Origin: Nesterenkonia sandarakina
GTDB lineage: Bacteria; Actinomycetota; Actinomycetes; Actinomycetales; Micrococcaceae
DNA length: 32,645 nt
Reading direction: 5' to 3'
Assembly: GCF_003003175.1 (NCBI RefSeq)
Contig: NZ_PVTY01000020.1
Span: 1 to 32,645 of the forward strand
Shown here one piece after another: positions 7,436 to 15,833 of the stretch (its first letter is position 1; every line of letters begins with the position of its first letter). A program made the translations under genes and the position numbers. Below the pieces are notes generated by a model that was not told the DNA's origin, ran no database searches, and was given only the letters and a program-made list of their open reading frames with translations.

Positions 7436-8527
7436 TCAGCGCGGACCTCGGGACAGCTTCGGTGCCCGCAGGAGAACTTCAAGGGGTCCTCGGCTGAAGC
7501 GCTGCCGCCACAGCCAGGTGAACGCCATCAGCGCGAGGACTGTCGAGCCGCTGGCGATGATTCCTTGGAGCAGCGTCTCGGGTCCCGGGCGAACGACGAA
7601 TGCCAGGATCAGCAGGTGCCCGACGTAGGCAGTCAGCGCCAGCTGGCCCAGGTGGACCAGGGGAGAGGCCAGTGGATGGGACCAGGTTCGGATCTTCAGG
7701 CAGGCGCCCAGGACGAACACCGCGGAACCCGTGCCACCGATCAGCCACAGCGGCATCTGGGAGTGGGCGACCGAGCTGAAGAGTCGCTGCCAGGCCAGGT
7801 GGCTCGTGGGCTCAGCGAAGGTCGCGACCAGCAGAGACGAGGCAACACGAGCCCCGATCGCGGCAACGGCCCCCCAGATGATCAGGCGGGTGCTGATTCT
7901 CGACTTCGTCAGGTCGAGGCGTCCGAGCCAGATCCCGAGGACGAAGGGAGCCGCCCAGACGATCAAGGGGTACGGTCCCGTGAGGACGATGCCGGTGAAG
8001 ATCCCCCAGAGCGGGTCGGAGGCTGAGACCGGATCTCGATCGAAGCCTCCGTCGGTCTGGGCCTGCACCGCAAGCCAGATCAGCGGCCCGATGAGGGCGC
8101 TGGATCCTGCGGTGAGAAGCAGGATCCTGCTCGACGCCCGGAGGAGCGGGATGGAGAAGAGGATCAGCAGGGCGTAGATCTGCAGAATGACCGAGACATC
8201 GTGGGCGAGTTCTTGGAGCGCCAGGCCTCCAAGGAGCAGCAGGGCACAGCGCCAGAGCAGCGAGATCCAGGGCAGCGGGGCGTGCTGTTCACGGGTGCGC
8301 CGCGTCATCAGAGAGATCCCGATGCCGCCGAGCAGGACGAAGAGCAGCGATGCCCGACCGTATGGCACCCGGTAGATCAGCTCCAGGAGCTCGTTGTCAC
8401 CGCGGGGACCAGTGTTGACCGCGATCATGCCGATGACCGCCAGACCGCGCGCGGCATCCAGTGCAAGCATCCGCTGGGCACCCGAGCGAGGCGGCCTCTC
8501 ATTGGAGGTCTTTCGCTGAGACAACAC
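7436..8527 (-). CDS. DUF418/DUF1624-like multi-pass membrane protein
   Basis: A 363-residue integral membrane protein with about ten hydrophobic segments. The N-terminal RMLALDAARGLAVIGMIAVN matches the opening of the heparan-alpha-glucosaminide acetyltransferase-like (DUF1624) and DUF418 families. The C-terminal half has HLGQLALTAYVGHLLILAF, typical of DUF418. These proteins are membrane-embedded and thought to be acyltransferase-like; no substrate is established here. It starts with GTG at 8527, with AGGGAG a few bases upstream. It lies alone between the DUF305 gene and the two-component genes on the same strand, separated by about 100-150 nt on each side. Confidence 0.82.
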   Translation of the reverse strand: MLSQRKTSNERPPRSGAQRMLALDAARGLAVIGMIAVNTGPRGDNELLELIYRVPYGRASLLFVLLGGIGISLMTRRTREQHAPLPWISLLWRCALLLLGGLALQELAHDVSVILQIYALLILFSIPLLRASSRILLLTAGSSALIGPLIWLAVQAQTDGGFDRDPVSASDPLWGIFTGIVLTGPYPLIVWAAPFVLGIWLGRLDLTKSRISTRLIIWGAVAAIGARVASSLLVATFAEPTSHLAWQRLFSSVAHSQMPLWLIGGTGSAVFVLGACLKIRTWSHPLASPLVHLGQLALTAYVGHLLILAFVVRPGPETLLQGIIASGSTVLALMAFTWLWRQRFSRGPLEVLLRAPKLSRGPR

Positions 8528-8629
8528 TCCCGCTCCCTGTTTGGTTCGTTGGTGGGACCCGAATCGGTGACCATCCAGCTCTTGACTCTATCCATCTACC
8601 CTTGTGGGGGTCGTAGAGACGTGGGTCCT

Positions 8630-9769
8630 TTACGGAACCTTCATGGATTCCTGGGCCGCATGAGGCAGCTCGACCATGAAGGCCGCACCCCTGCCCGGCC
8701 CCTCACTGGAGGCCCAGACGGACCCGTCATGAGCGGTGACGATGGACCGCACGATCGCGAGTCCGATGCCGGAGCCGCCGTGGGTGCGGTCACGCGCGCT
8801 GTCGGCCCGGTAGAAGCGTTCAAAGATGTGTGGCAGGTGGTCTGTCTCGATTCCGTGCCCGGTGTCGGCCACCTCGAAGGTCACGGAGGATCTCGAGGCG
8901 CGAGCGCTGAGGACCACCTCATCGTCGGGGTCGGTGTGGTGCAGCGCATTGTCGAGCAGGTTGGTCAGCACCTGACCGATGCGGTCGCGATCCACGCTGA
9001 TCATCACGGACCTGGCCCGGGCACCGGCCTTGACCACGAGACGCACGCCGGCGGTCTGGTAGCGGGCGTGAATCTGGGCCGATGCAGCATCGAGGAGCTC
9101 GCCGACTGCCACGGGAGCGGGCCGGAGGTTCAGGCGCCCCTCCTCGGCCGCGCTGACCAGGGAGATGTCCTCGGCAAGCCGTTTGAGGCGTTCCGTCTGT
9201 TCTCTGAGCATCAACAGGGTCGGCTCGTCGGCATGGGCGACGCCGTCCTGCATCGCTTCGAGATACCCATCGACGGTGGACACCGGTGTGCGCATCTCAT
9301 GGGCAAGATCCGAGAGCAGCCGCTGACGAGTGAGCTCAGTCCGGTCCAGCTCTGCGGCCATGCTGTTGAAGGCGACCATCAGCTCGGTGAACTCTGCACC
9401 GATGCTGCTCTCCGGGACCCTCGCGGAGTAGTCCCCCTCAGTGATCTCCCCGACGGCATCGTGGATCTTGCGGATCGGTCGGACCAGTCGGCGCACCAGG
9501 ATCACCGTGACCACGATGGACGTTCCGAACGCGGCCAGGAGGGCCAGCAGCAGGGACAGTCTCCATGCCGCGTCGAAAGCCTCTTCCGCGTGGGCCACGA
9601 CCCCCGGATCGGGGTCGGCGGATTCGACCATCTCCATATGGTCATCGAAGATCACTGGGCCCACCACGAGTGCCACGACCCACGCCGTCACCACCGCCAC
9701 GCACAGCACGAGGATCAGGGCGGCAAGGATCCGGGTGCCCAGACCGGTCAGGCGCCTCGGCCGGTTCAC
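8630..9769 (-). CDS. Two-component sensor histidine kinase
   Basis: A 379-residue membrane kinase. TM1 (about residues 12-40) and TM2 (70-93) enclose a short acidic extracytoplasmic loop of about 30 residues. A HAMP domain (94-146), the H-box LLSDLAHEMRTPVS with phospho-accepting His157, the N-box with Asn274 (NLLDNALHH), the G1 box DTGHGI at 302 and the G2 box GGSGIGLAIV at 331 follow. All catalytic motifs are present. The tiny sensor loop is too small for a PAS or Cache fold, so it may sense ions, membrane state or a partner protein. The GTG start overlaps the stop of the response regulator gene by 4 nt. The position beside the copper genes makes a metal or envelope signal plausible, but this is inference. 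Confidence 0.95.
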   Translation of the reverse strand: MNRPRRLTGLGTRILAALILVLCVAVVTAWVVALVVGPVIFDDHMEMVESADPDPGVVAHAEEAFDAAWRLSLLLALLAAFGTSIVVTVILVRRLVRPIRKIHDAVGEITEGDYSARVPESSIGAEFTELMVAFNSMAAELDRTELTRQRLLSDLAHEMRTPVSTVDGYLEAMQDGVAHADEPTLLMLREQTERLKRLAEDISLVSAAEEGRLNLRPAPVAVGELLDAASAQIHARYQTAGVRLVVKAGARARSVMISVDRDRIGQVLTNLLDNALHHTDPDDEVVLSARASRSSVTFEVADTGHGIETDHLPHIFERFYRADSARDRTHGGSGIGLAIVRSIVTAHDGSVWASSEGPGRGAAFMVELPHAAQESMKVP

Positions 9770-10449
9770 ACCTGCGGGCCTGTCTTGTACCCGATGCCAC
9801 GGACCGTGTGGATGAACCGGGGGTTCGTGGGATCGTCGCCCAGCTTCCGGCGAAGATGCCCGATATGGACGTCGACCAGGTGGTGATCGCCGAACCAGTC
9901 ATCGCCCCACACCTTGGTGATCAGCGCATTCCGGGACAGCGCCACTCCGGGTTCGGAGAGCAGGGCCGCCAGGACCTCGAACTCGGTCAAGGTGAGTTCC
10001 ACCGGTTGCCCGCGGACCCGAACCTCACGTCCCGCCAGATCAACGCGGAGGTCTCCCAGCTGGCGAGTGAGGCGGCCTGTGTCGGAGGCGTTTCGGGGCC
10101 TGCGCAGCATGGCCTTCACTCGCAGCACCAGTTCACGCGGGCTGAACGGCTTGGTCACGTAGTCATCTGCGCCGACGGAGAGTCCGATCAGTCGATCCAC
10201 CTCCTCGGCGCGGGCGGTGAGCATGATGATGTAGCAGTCCGAGAAGGTGCGGATCCGGCGGCAGGCCTCCACGCCGTCCATGCCAGGGAGGCCGAGGTCA
10301 AGGATCACGACTGCAGGGTTCTGGTCGCGAACGATGTCCCCCGCGTGAGCTCCGTCTCCGGTCGACTCGACCTGGAACCCCTCGCGGAGGAGGTACTGCT
10401 CGATCAGATGGACCAGCGGCGCCTCGTCATCCACCACCAGGATCTTCAT
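9766..10449 (-). CDS. OmpR/PhoB-family response regulator
   Basis: A 227-residue response regulator. The receiver domain carries the acidic pair Asp7-Asp8, phospho-accepting Asp51 (VVILDLGLPGMDG), Thr78 and Lys100. The C-terminal winged helix of the OmpR type includes LTLTEFEVLAAL, the recognition part HLVDVHIGHLRRKLG and the terminal RGIGYKT wing. It binds DNA when phosphorylated by the kinase encoded immediately downstream. The start was set at the ATG at 10449, where the usual MKILVVDDE opening occurs and AGGA lies 7 nt upstream. An in-frame ATG at 10473 with its own AGGA is an alternative that adds eight residues. Target genes are unknown. Confidence 0.95.
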   Translation of the reverse strand: MKILVVDDEAPLVHLIEQYLLREGFQVESTGDGAHAGDIVRDQNPAVVILDLGLPGMDGVEACRRIRTFSDCYIIMLTARAEEVDRLIGLSVGADDYVTKPFSPRELVLRVKAMLRRPRNASDTGRLTRQLGDLRVDLAGREVRVRGQPVELTLTEFEVLAALLSEPGVALSRNALITKVWGDDWFGDHHLVDVHIGHLRRKLGDDPTNPRFIHTVRGIGYKTGPQV

Positions 10450-10510
10450 GGGACGTTCCTGGACCGCAGACATGGACTCGATCCTAGATCAGCCGGCATG
10501 TCCCGTGCCG

Positions 10511-11110
10511 TCACGTGCGTCGACGAATCGGTACGACGCCGTTGTCGCGGTCTTCGCGGTGGAACTCGCGGATCAGCTGGGCCAGCAGCGCCGGCTTCTC
10601 GACGATCGCGCCGTGGGTGGCGCGCGGGATGACGGCGAGCTTGCCGTCGGGCAAGGCCTGGAGCATCTCGATCAGGTGCGGCCAGCGCACCTGCTCCTCG
10701 TCACCGACCACGATGAGCGCCGGCAGCGCGACGCCGCGGAGGTCCTCCACGCTCAGATCGGGCTCCCTGCGATGCAGGGCCTGGGCCTTCTGCACGACCA
10801 CGGGCCAGTGCTGCACGCCGTCGGGGGAGACTGCGGTGTAGGCGTCTCGCATGAACCCCGGCGGCTCACCATCCAACGCCCCGTCGAGCCAACCGGTATG
10901 GTGAAAGGTCGCACCCCCGAAGACGAGGCTGCGGACCAGCTCCGGTCGCCGCAGGGCCAGGTGGAGCCTGACGATCGCTCCGTCGCTCCACCCCATGACG
11001 TGGACCGGGGTTGCCCGGGGTGCAAGGACCTCCGCCGTCGCATCGGCCATCGCATCGGCCATCGTCGCAAAGGACCATTCCCCCTCGACGTCGTCCTCCT
11101 CGGCTCCGCA
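10511..11110 (-). pseudogene. Alpha/beta hydrolase lacking its N-terminal part
   Basis: Read on the minus strand, the sequence joins the alpha/beta hydrolase fold at DVEGEWSFATMADAM. It continues through the nucleophile elbow MGWSDGA, the acid-bearing VVGDEEQV and the histidine in PRATHGAIVEKP, ending RIRRRT-like. The first 50-60 residues, with the HG oxyanion motif and the first strands, are missing. The frame instead runs back into the TGA of the GH9 gene at 11111-11113, with no start codon before the internal ATG at 11062. That ATG would give a 183-residue protein without an oxyanion loop. It is most likely a 5'-truncated gene produced when the GH9 gene was joined here, though a short expressed product cannot be excluded. 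Confidence 0.7.
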
Positions 11111-13168
11111 TCAGCGCTCTGTACGGCCCATGTCGTCGAGCCAGCTGGCGTGCCAGGCCAGCGCGGCGTTCCAGTTGATCGTCGTCTCATTGGTCGACCA
11201 GGAGTCGGGCGCGTCCACATAGCAGAACTGAGGTGCGCAGCCGGAGAGGCCGTCCTGCGCCGTGGGGTCACCGAGGACCGAGTTGGCCCCGCCGGCGAGC
11301 TTGCCGTCGGGGAAGGGCGGGAGGCGCTCGTGATCGGCGGCGTACCAGCGGCTGTGCATGTTCTCGGAGTGGTAGCTGCCGTAGCCGGTGATGTAGGAGT
11401 TGTTGATCGCATTGCGGCCCAGGACGTAGTCGATGGCTTCGATCCCGGCATCGCGATACTGCGGCTCACCCGTGAGGTCGAAGGCGGTGGCGATCACGGC
11501 AGCATTGTTGAGCACCATGTGGTTGGACCCCCAGTGGTACTCCTCGGGGGCATAGGGGTGCCCGAAGGGCTGGCCCTCCTGGATCGCGAGGTAGGCGTCG
11601 GCGCCCTCGACCACCGAGCCGATGACCTCCTCGCGGTCGTCCAACTCGCTGTCCACGGTGGCAAGGTCCAGTCGAGCGGCAGCCGCGGTGTTCTGCCAGT
11701 CGAAGGCAGGGGTGCCGAAGACCTGATCCTCGGCCCCGCCCACATGGTGTTCGCTGCTGGAGACTGCGTCCTCGTAGACGGGTGAGCCCGTGGTCAGGTA
11801 GAGCTGCGCCGCCGCCCAGTAGAACTCATCGCTGAACTCGTGATCGTTGTACGGCCCGCCGCCGGGATTCGGGTCCGCGCCCTCGCTGCTGCGGTAGATG
11901 TCGTCGTGCTCGGAGGCCGCCGCCCACGCGGCTTCCGCCGCATCGCGCAGCTCTGCGGCGAAGTCCGGATCGTAGGGCTCGTAGACGCGGGCGCCATGAG
12001 CGGCCGCGGCTGCCAGGTTCAGCGTCGCAGCGGTGGAGGGCCGATGCAGATACCGCGGCATCGGGTCCTCGTGGGGGAGGGTGTTCATCCCGGTCCAGGC
12101 GACGTCGTGCAGCTTGTGGTGCGCCATCCCGCCGGCATCGATCTCCACCCCGTCGATCGTCATCACGGTGTCCGCGGGCACCTGCATGGAGAGCATCCAT
12201 TCGAGGTTCCAGCGGGCCTCGTCCAGGATGTCGGGCACCCCGTTGCCCCGCTCGGGGATCAGCAGCGTCTCATCCCCGAGGGCCTCCTCCACGGTGACCT
12301 CGGCGTTCTGGCTGCGCTCATAGGTGGCCAGCATCTGCCACACCGAGATCCCGGAGTTGACAACATACTTGCCGTGATCGCCCGCGTCGTACCAACCGCC
12401 TGCGGCATCGAGCGCGTAGCCCTCCGGGCAGCGCCAGGCCTCGGGGTCGGCGTAGACGTCGGCGCTGCCGTACTGCTCGGCGCCGTTCCACACGAAGCGC
12501 TCCGCCGGCAGGCAGGGCACCTGCAGATCCCCGCGGTTAGGGGCGTCGGCATCGGGCAGATCCTGAGCTGGGGGCACGAACTCCGAGACATGCCCGGCGG
12601 GACGCTCGTACTCCTGCCGCTCGAGGGTTCCCTCGACCTCGATGGCTTCGATCGGGATCCCGGATCGATGGGTGTAGTAGATGTCGAGTGAGTCCTGGCG
12701 CAACGAGGCGTAGAGGTTCTCGGCGATGTCGAAGGGGTAGCTCTGCTCGCCCTCGGCGCTCAGCGTGTAGCCCGCCCCGGAGTCGGCATAGTCGCTGAAA
12801 TCGATGGTGTGCACGTCGAGGCCGGCGGAGGGGTCGAACCCCTCCGGGGAGGACGTCCCCTGCGCGGCGAGCTCGCCGTCGTCGTCGTGCAGTTCCCAGC
12901 TCACGGACTCCTGCCGCCCGGTCACCAGCGTGGCGCGCTTCGGGCCGTCGGGCAGGTAGCCCAGCTGATTGACCCGCACCCGTGGCCCGGTCTCATGCCC
13001 GAGGTCCGCCGATGCCGAGGACGCGGTGTCCTCGCCTGCGGCGCCTGAGTCTCCGAGAGCCTGGGCGCTGTCATCGGAACAGCTGGACAGAGCGAGGACG
13101 ACGGCGGCGACGGCTGCCGTCCCCATGCGAGGACGGGAGCGGGCGCCCGGTGGTGCGCTGGGATGCAT
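11111..13168 (-). CDS. Glycoside hydrolase family 9 lipoprotein (cellulase-type)
   Basis: A 685-residue lipoprotein. A signal peptide ends in the lipobox LSSC (Cys30), then a Ser/Ala/Asp-rich linker, an Ig-like CelD_N domain starting VRVNQLGYLPDGPKRATLV, and an (alpha/alpha)6 GH9 catalytic domain. The nucleophile-side motif GGWYDAGDHGKYV holds Asp261 and Asp264. The proton donor is Glu661 in WSTNETTINWNAALAW. The intervening SYHSENMHSRWYA supplies the conserved substrate-binding His/Arg region. The C-terminus is complete. GH9 enzymes hydrolyse beta-1,4-glucans, or in some members act as exo-glucosaminidases or cellobiosidases; the specificity is not decided here. The ATG at 13168 has AAGGA 7-8 nt upstream; a longer frame lacks this. 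Confidence 0.92.
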   Translation of the reverse strand: MHPSAPPGARSRPRMGTAAVAAVVLALSSCSDDSAQALGDSGAAGEDTASSASADLGHETGPRVRVNQLGYLPDGPKRATLVTGRQESVSWELHDDDGELAAQGTSSPEGFDPSAGLDVHTIDFSDYADSGAGYTLSAEGEQSYPFDIAENLYASLRQDSLDIYYTHRSGIPIEAIEVEGTLERQEYERPAGHVSEFVPPAQDLPDADAPNRGDLQVPCLPAERFVWNGAEQYGSADVYADPEAWRCPEGYALDAAGGWYDAGDHGKYVVNSGISVWQMLATYERSQNAEVTVEEALGDETLLIPERGNGVPDILDEARWNLEWMLSMQVPADTVMTIDGVEIDAGGMAHHKLHDVAWTGMNTLPHEDPMPRYLHRPSTAATLNLAAAAAHGARVYEPYDPDFAAELRDAAEAAWAAASEHDDIYRSSEGADPNPGGGPYNDHEFSDEFYWAAAQLYLTTGSPVYEDAVSSSEHHVGGAEDQVFGTPAFDWQNTAAAARLDLATVDSELDDREEVIGSVVEGADAYLAIQEGQPFGHPYAPEEYHWGSNHMVLNNAAVIATAFDLTGEPQYRDAGIEAIDYVLGRNAINNSYITGYGSYHSENMHSRWYAADHERLPPFPDGKLAGGANSVLGDPTAQDGLSGCAPQFCYVDAPDSWSTNETTINWNAALAWHASWLDDMGRTER

Positions 13169-13464
13169 CGAGGATCCTTGCTTCGGCGGGGGCGGCCCGC
13201 GGCCGTGAACGCTCAGCAGCGGCACTGGTCCTGAGCCTCCTGAAGGGCAGTTTTGGGCACGATTCGGGCAGATGTCAAAGGGTCCGGGCCGGGACGCCGG
13301 GTGCTGCGTTTTCTCGGCGCGCTTCTCTCCGGCTGGGACCAGAGATCCTGAACTTCTTAGACGACCCTTACCAAATTCCTAAGGTGGCCTTATGAATGTC
13401 CTTCACCCTTGGAACGTAAGTTCCCACAATGGCGAACTCCCTCATCTAGGAGAGGTCCTTGAGC
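13169..13464. other. Intergenic region between divergent GH9 and small-protein genes
   Basis: No coding sequence is convincing here. The part next to the small gene is unusually AT-rich and holds short inverted repeats: CCTTA/TAAGG at 13366-13370 and 13380-13384, and GGAAC-GTAA-GTTCC at 13411-13424. These could be operator or promoter elements for either gene. No CebR-type cellulose operator was seen upstream of the GH9 gene. Confidence 0.4.
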
Positions 13465-13668
13465 ATGAACTGCCTCCGTCCCGCCGGACCACCCGGACCA
13501 GCCGCCGATTTCTCCGATGAACGCGACGCTGCGGCCCGAGCCCTCTACGACGAGCGTAAGAATCTGCTGGTCGGCCTGATGGTGCCCGCCGCGGAACCAT
13601 GGGAAGAGCTGCCCGAAGGCCTGAAGGAACGGTGGCGGCGCATCAACGAGCTCACTGCGACGGGATAG
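13465..13668 (+). CDS. Small protein of unknown function (67 residues)
   Basis: This is a short soluble protein with a proline-rich start and a charged helical body, RDAAARALYDERKNLLVGL, followed by PWEELPEGLKERWRRINEL. The W-E-x-L-P-E-x-x-K-E-R-W-R pattern resembles small helical proteins seen in phages and actinobacteria (RyR-like or phage hypothetical), but no family can be named with certainty. The ATG at 13465 follows an AGGAGAGG ribosome binding site ending about 9 nt before it; a TTG at 13459 is a less likely start. No signal peptide or membrane segment is present. It stands alone, about 150 nt before the aldo/keto reductase gene on the same strand. Confidence 0.6.
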   Translation: MNCLRPAGPPGPAADFSDERDAAARALYDERKNLLVGLMVPAAEPWEELPEGLKERWRRINELTATG

Positions 13669-13820
13669 GACCGTTGTTTCGGACCGGCCGAGTCCGGCCG
13701 ACGGAAGAGGACGACGACAACCCCTCGGTGCCGCCTCAACCCGGTGCCGAGAAATAAACCGCCGCCCACGTGGTGTTCCCCCACCTGAGAGCATCTACAA
13801 ATGTGAGGAAACCTGATCTT

Positions 13821-14810
13821 ATGCGCGTCCTTCACCAGCTGCTGAACAACACCCTCGGCTTCGGCACCGCACCCCTGGGCAACATGTTCCGGGAGATCCC
13901 CGAGGACGAGGCGCTCGCCACCGTCGAGGCCGCCTGGGACTCCGGCATCCGCTACTTCGACACCGCCCCGTTCTACGGCGCCGGTCTCGCGGAGAAGCGT
14001 CTCGGCTCCGTCCTCGCGCAGAAGCCGCGCGATGAGTTCCTCCTGAGCACCAAGGTCGGACGCTACATCTCGGGTGAGACCGAGGAGAAGGAGGGGCTCT
14101 TCGCCGATGGCCGCAGCAACAAGGTCATCACCGACTACACCGCCGAGGCCACGCGGAAGTCTCTGGAGCAGTCGAAGGAGCGTCTGGGCATCGACCGGCT
14201 CGACTTCGTGTTCGTCCACGACATCTCCCCGGACTTCCACGGCGACGAGTGGACCGCGAAGTTCGAAGAGGCCCGCACCGGGGCGTTCCGCGTGCTCACC
14301 GAGATGCGCGAACAGGGCCTGATCAAGGGCTGGGGTCTCGGCGTGAACACCACCGAGCCCATCGAGCTGGCCATGCAGCTTCAGGAGACTCAGCCGGACC
14401 TGAGCCTCTCCGCCACGCAGTACACGATCCTGCAGCACGAGAAGGCGCTGCAGCGGATGATGCCCAACGCCGAGGCTCAGGGCGTGGGCATCATCGTGGG
14501 CGGCCCGTACAACTCCGGAGCGCTGCTGGGTGGAGATCACTTCGACTACGCCGAAGCCCCGCAGTCGGTGAAGGACCAGGTCGCAGCGCTGTCAGCCGTT
14601 GCCGCTCGGCACGACGTCGACCTCAAGGCGGCGGCGCTGCAGTTCTCCACTGCTCACCCCGCAGCGGTCGCCGTGATCCCGGGTTCAAGCCGACCGGGCC
14701 GGATCGCGGAGGACATCGCCGCGCTGTCCGCAGAGATCCCCGGCGCGTTCTGGAACGAGCTGGTCCAGGAAGGCCTGATCTCAGCCAAGGCGCCGCTGCC
14801 GAAGCGCTGA
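13821..14810 (+). CDS. Aldo/keto reductase
   Basis: A 329-residue (alpha/beta)8-barrel oxidoreductase. The AKR catalytic tetrad is visible: Asp47 (RYFDTAPFYG), Tyr52, Lys78 (LSTKVGR) and His133 (DFVFVHDI). The NADPH-binding end is PGSSRPGRIAED. Overall it resembles the D-threo-aldose 1-dehydrogenase / pyridoxal 4-dehydrogenase branch, which oxidises sugars or pyridoxal; the exact substrate is not decided. The ATG at 13821 starts the first barrel segment and has TGAGGAA about 11 nt upstream. A longer frame from 13770 adds residues without homology. A hairpin with a T-run follows 25 nt after the stop and probably ends the transcript. Confidence 0.9.
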   Translation: MRVLHQLLNNTLGFGTAPLGNMFREIPEDEALATVEAAWDSGIRYFDTAPFYGAGLAEKRLGSVLAQKPRDEFLLSTKVGRYISGETEEKEGLFADGRSNKVITDYTAEATRKSLEQSKERLGIDRLDFVFVHDISPDFHGDEWTAKFEEARTGAFRVLTEMREQGLIKGWGLGVNTTEPIELAMQLQETQPDLSLSATQYTILQHEKALQRMMPNAEAQGVGIIVGGPYNSGALLGGDHFDYAEAPQSVKDQVAALSAVAARHDVDLKAAALQFSTAHPAAVAVIPGSSRPGRIAEDIAALSAEIPGAFWNELVQEGLISAKAPLPKR

Positions 14811-14834
14811 TAGCCACAGCACCCTCCCCCCCCA

Positions 14835-14892
14835 CCCCCGTGGTTGAGTTCTCCGGTCGGTATGTAACCACCGGAAAACTCAACCACGGGGG
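14835..14892. repeat. Long hairpin repeat, copy 1 (acts as terminator of the reductase gene)
   Basis: Two 23-nt arms (14835-14857 and 14870-14892) pair with one mismatch around a 12-nt loop. The stem contains GTGGTTGAGTTTTCCGG (minus-strand reading of the right arm) and is followed by TTTT at 14893-14896. It lies between the convergent reductase and SDR genes, so it can serve as an intrinsic terminator. The same 17-nt core, with A/C variation, recurs at 15771-15789. Confidence 0.8.
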
Positions 14893-14906
14893 TTTTCGGT
14901 GGCGGG

Positions 14907-15722
14907 TCAGTCGAACCCCGGGTCTCGGCCATAGTCCTGGAGGCGCAGATCCAGCGCCGCCCTCACCTGTCCCGGGGCATCGGCGCCGAGGAGCAGCCGC
15001 AGTCGGGCGTCGTCAGGATCTTTCACGTGGGCCAGCAGAGCGGCGGCGACCATGGCGGACGGGGTGCCGTCGCTTGTGTCGCTTGCGGGCCAGGGCACGG
15101 TGGGGCTGCCGAAGAGCTTCTCGCGCAGCTCGTCGTAGGCGGGGATCGGGGTGCTGAACCGCATGCTCTTTCCTGCCCAGTCGGTGGCGATCGCGCCCGA
15201 CTCGGCGAGGGTCACCCGGATCCCGAACGGCGCGACTTCCGCGGCCATCGCTTCGCTGAAGCCCTCGAGTCCCCACTTGGCCGCGTTGTAGAGCCCCAGT
15301 GTCGGCATCGTGCCCACCGCGCCCACGGTCGAGATCTGGACGATATGGCCGCGTCCCTGGTCCCGCATCACCGGGATCGCCGCCTGGCACACCCAGAGGG
15401 GCCCCAGCAGGTCCGTCTCGAGGATCTCGCGGGCCTCGTCCTCGCTGACCTCTTCGGCGGCGCCGATGAGCCCGTAGCCCGCATTGTTCACGACGACGTC
15501 GAGGCTGCCGAACCTCGTGGCCGCGTCCTCCACTGCGTCGAAGGCGGCGGCCCGGTCCCGGACATCGAATTCCCGCACCAGGAGCTGGTCGGATGCGGGA
15601 AGGTCGTGCCCGCCGCGCACGGTGGCGACGACGCAGTGCCCCGCGTCCAGGGCGGCCAGCGTGAGCGCACGGCCCAGACCGCGGCCGGCGCCGGTGATGA
15701 GCCAGGTCTGTTCTGTGGTCAT
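14907..15722 (-). CDS. Short-chain dehydrogenase/reductase
   Basis: A 271-residue classical SDR. The nucleotide-binding motif TGAGRGLG lies at 10-17, NNAG at 79-82, catalytic Ser131, and the YxxxK pair Tyr145/Lys149 in LYNAAKWG. Absence of an acidic residue after strand two (VATVRGGHD) and the arginine there suggest NADPH preference. The substrate is unknown; the C-terminal part resembles general actinobacterial SDR oxidoreductases. The ATG at 15722 is the only start before the Rossmann motif. The gene is alone on the minus strand, with one hairpin repeat 15 nt beyond its stop and a second, related one about 43 nt upstream of its start. Confidence 0.92.
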   Translation of the reverse strand: MTTEQTWLITGAGRGLGRALTLAALDAGHCVVATVRGGHDLPASDQLLVREFDVRDRAAAFDAVEDAATRFGSLDVVVNNAGYGLIGAAEEVSEDEAREILETDLLGPLWVCQAAIPVMRDQGRGHIVQISTVGAVGTMPTLGLYNAAKWGLEGFSEAMAAEVAPFGIRVTLAESGAIATDWAGKSMRFSTPIPAYDELREKLFGSPTVPWPASDTSDGTPSAMVAAALLAHVKDPDDARLRLLLGADAPGQVRAALDLRLQDYGRDPGFD

Positions 15723-15764
15723 GGACTCAGAATAGTGAGAAGCCGCGCCGCGACCGACCCTTCC

Positions 15765-15828
15765 TCACCTGGGTGGTTGCGTTTTCCGGCGGTGACGTTC
15801 CGACCGGAAAACGCAACCACCCAGGTGA
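15765..15828. repeat. Long hairpin repeat, copy 2
   Basis: Two perfectly complementary 25-nt arms at 15765-15789 and 15804-15828 enclose a 14-nt loop. The stem core GTGGTTGCGTTTTCCGG matches copy 1 except at one base; the outer stem bases differ but remain paired. It lies upstream of the SDR start, not in a terminator position for any nearby intact gene, and no T-run follows. A dispersed palindromic element is more likely than a simple terminator. Confidence 0.85.
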
Positions 15829-15833
15829 AGCAT

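Noticed and set aside
11111-13225. Long plus-strand frames antisense to the GH9 gene
   Set aside because: They mirror the third-position GC bias of the GH9 gene and show no family sequence.
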